Source of the DNA: Porogramme epimiltina
Taxonomy: Eukaryota; Basidiomycota; Agaricomycetes; Polyporales; Polyporaceae
Direction: 5' to 3'
NCBI GenBank assembly: GCA_900155495.1
Contig: FTLJ01000758.1
Coordinates: forward strand, 19,137-83,136
Length of the DNA: 64,000 nt
Shown: one piece after another, positions 62,983 through 64,000 of the stretch
Layout: every line of letters begins with the position of its first letter
How positions within the stretch are numbered: the stretch's first letter is position 1
The notes under the pieces: model-generated
Seen by the model: the letters and a program-made list of their open reading frames with translations, nothing else
Told to the model about the DNA's origin: nothing
Databases searched by the model: none
Position numbers and translations under genes: made by a program

Positions 62983-63874
62983 GATGGCTTCGCGCGCGGG
63001 TTGAGGGGGGGAATTAGTGGAGGATAGAAAGCCGTTCGTGAAGATGACTCGTTAGATGGAAATAATGGAGGATAGGAGAAGTAGAGGGAATGGATAATGC
63101 CCGACAGCGAAGATGGTCGTTGATGGAAAAAGTACGCCCGGGCGACAGGCGCTCGCGGGTGAGAACTCGTCGTCGTCCGACACGAGGCAGCCCAACGGCA
63201 GGAGGAGGATCATCCTCTCCGTGATCCAGGGCATCGCTGGCGAATCGCCTTTCGACCCCGCTGCTCCAGCCAGCGGAACTTCTGTTGCACGCCTCGATAG
63301 AACGTCCGCCGCCCCGCACAATCCCGCCCCGGACGCCCAATCTCACCACCCCTTGTTCTCCGATAGTGTCTGTGAATGCGCGGCGCTCTGTTCACATGTC
63401 AGGATGTCCCGGCACCGCGTCGAGACTTGTTTAGACGTCCTTCGCCGCCGCCGCTGCGAGTGGAGGCTCCAGTGCGGGTAATCTGCCGCGAATTGCCTCG
63501 GGGCCCCATTACGGTGCATTGTCGCGGACGCTGAGGGGGCCTGCGGGCCCCGTGTGCGAACTGCATGGACGATGCCGTCTGCGGCCCAGCGTTCCCGCCA
63601 CGCTGCGCGTGCGCAGCTTCAGTGAAAGGCCACAGGCATAAGCTTGCCAGGGCCTCCGCCGCCGTCGATATCAACCAGACCGACTCTGCGACTGTCTTGC
63701 CATGACCTTCCGGCGCCGGTCCATCGCATCTCCCCAGCGGAACCTGTGCTGCCCCGACCCCGCTCTAATGGGGCGCGGAACGTGGGCATACAACAATCAT
63801 TACTTACACTGTAAGTCAGAGTGATATCAGATGCGCTCGTCTATAGCCATCCCTCAACCATCCACTCTCTCCGC
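62983..63874. promoter_or_regulatory. 0.9-kb divergent upstream region
   Basis: Between the start of the RRM/R3H gene (-) and the presumed start of a plus-strand gene at 63875. GC-rich with a CT-rich block just before 63875. Several short open frames have no support. Confidence 0.5.
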
Positions 63875-64000
63875 ATGATCCTCTTACCTCCAGACGGCCC
63901 CTCACCCCATCCCCACGCCCCCTCCTTCCTCACGCCCCACCCGGGGCCCCCTGTGCCCACACCCCCCTCGCCGCAAAATGCCGTAATATCTCCCGAGGAC
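63875..64000 (+). CDS. Start of a gene cut by the window edge
   Basis: ATG at 63875 after a CT-rich leader opens a frame that reaches the last base (42 codons, MILLPPDGPSPHPHAPSF.., ending NAVISPED). Pro/His-rich, no recognisable domain in the visible part. The leader plus open frame suggest a real start, but no product can be named. Confidence 0.4.
   Translation, partial: MILLPPDGPSPHPHAPSFLTPHPGPPVPTPPSPQNAVISPED

Overview
The window is nuclear DNA of a filamentous basidiomycete, most likely an Agaricomycete. Genes are dense, lie on both strands and are cut by many introns of about 50-65 nt with GT(R)NGT donors and CTRAY-like branch sites. Coding DNA is GC-rich and intergenic gaps are short. 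The families present (Scd6, Atg9, Irs4-like EH protein, Kex2, DUF3684 giant ATPase, RFTS-BAH-BAH DNA methyltransferase, Pin4-type RRM/R3H protein) are fungal. No CRISPR array, bacterial operon, rRNA or tRNA gene was seen.

Layout: 0.4-5.3 kb holds PGS1 (-), SCD6 (+) with two related box C/D snoRNAs in consecutive introns, and dephospho-CoA kinase (-). 5.8-10.6 kb holds an Irs4/Tax4-like EH protein (-) divergent from IML2 (+). 11.2-19.3 kb holds ATG9 (-) divergent from a large arrestin-like protein (+). 20.4-28.8 kb holds HSF1 (-), COG6 (-), PDA1 (+) and COA1 (-). 29.3-37.2 kb holds a DNMT1-like methyltransferase (-) divergent from MCM7 (+), with four MluI cell-cycle boxes between them. 37.5-46.8 kb holds KEX2 (-), MTHFR (-), RAB6/YPT6 (+), TAP42 (-) and TMA7 (+). 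47.1-49.6 kb holds two small orphan genes (-) and a UBE2C-type E2 (-). 49.9-56.6 kb is one very long sacsin/DUF3684-type ATPase gene (-) that ends in a metalloprotease-like motif. 57.0-63.0 kb holds QTRT2 (+), NUC1 (-) and a Pin4-like protein (-). The start of one more gene (+) runs off the right edge.

Most genes are single-copy housekeeping functions: mitochondrial lipid, CoA, PDH, COX assembly and nuclease; vesicle traffic and autophagy; replication and methylation; translation and mRNA decay. They do not form one pathway. Links visible in the sequence are shared divergent promoters (PGS1/SCD6, IRS4/IML2, ATG9/arrestin, COG6/PDA1, DNMT/MCM7, MTHFR/RAB6, DUF3684/QTRT2) and the snoRNA pair hosted by SCD6.

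The most notable observations are: (1) twin intronic box C/D snoRNAs whose D guide fits the 18S rRNA segment targeted by yeast snR52; (2) a sharp CpG desert covering only the BAH and catalytic part of the DNA methyltransferase gene itself; (3) the Hsp90-fold ATPase fused to a C-terminal HExxHxxxxxH motif; and (4) a four-copy ACGCGT cluster between MCM7 and the methyltransferase. All boundaries are read by eye from reading frames and splice motifs; internal exon borders not stated explicitly are approximate.
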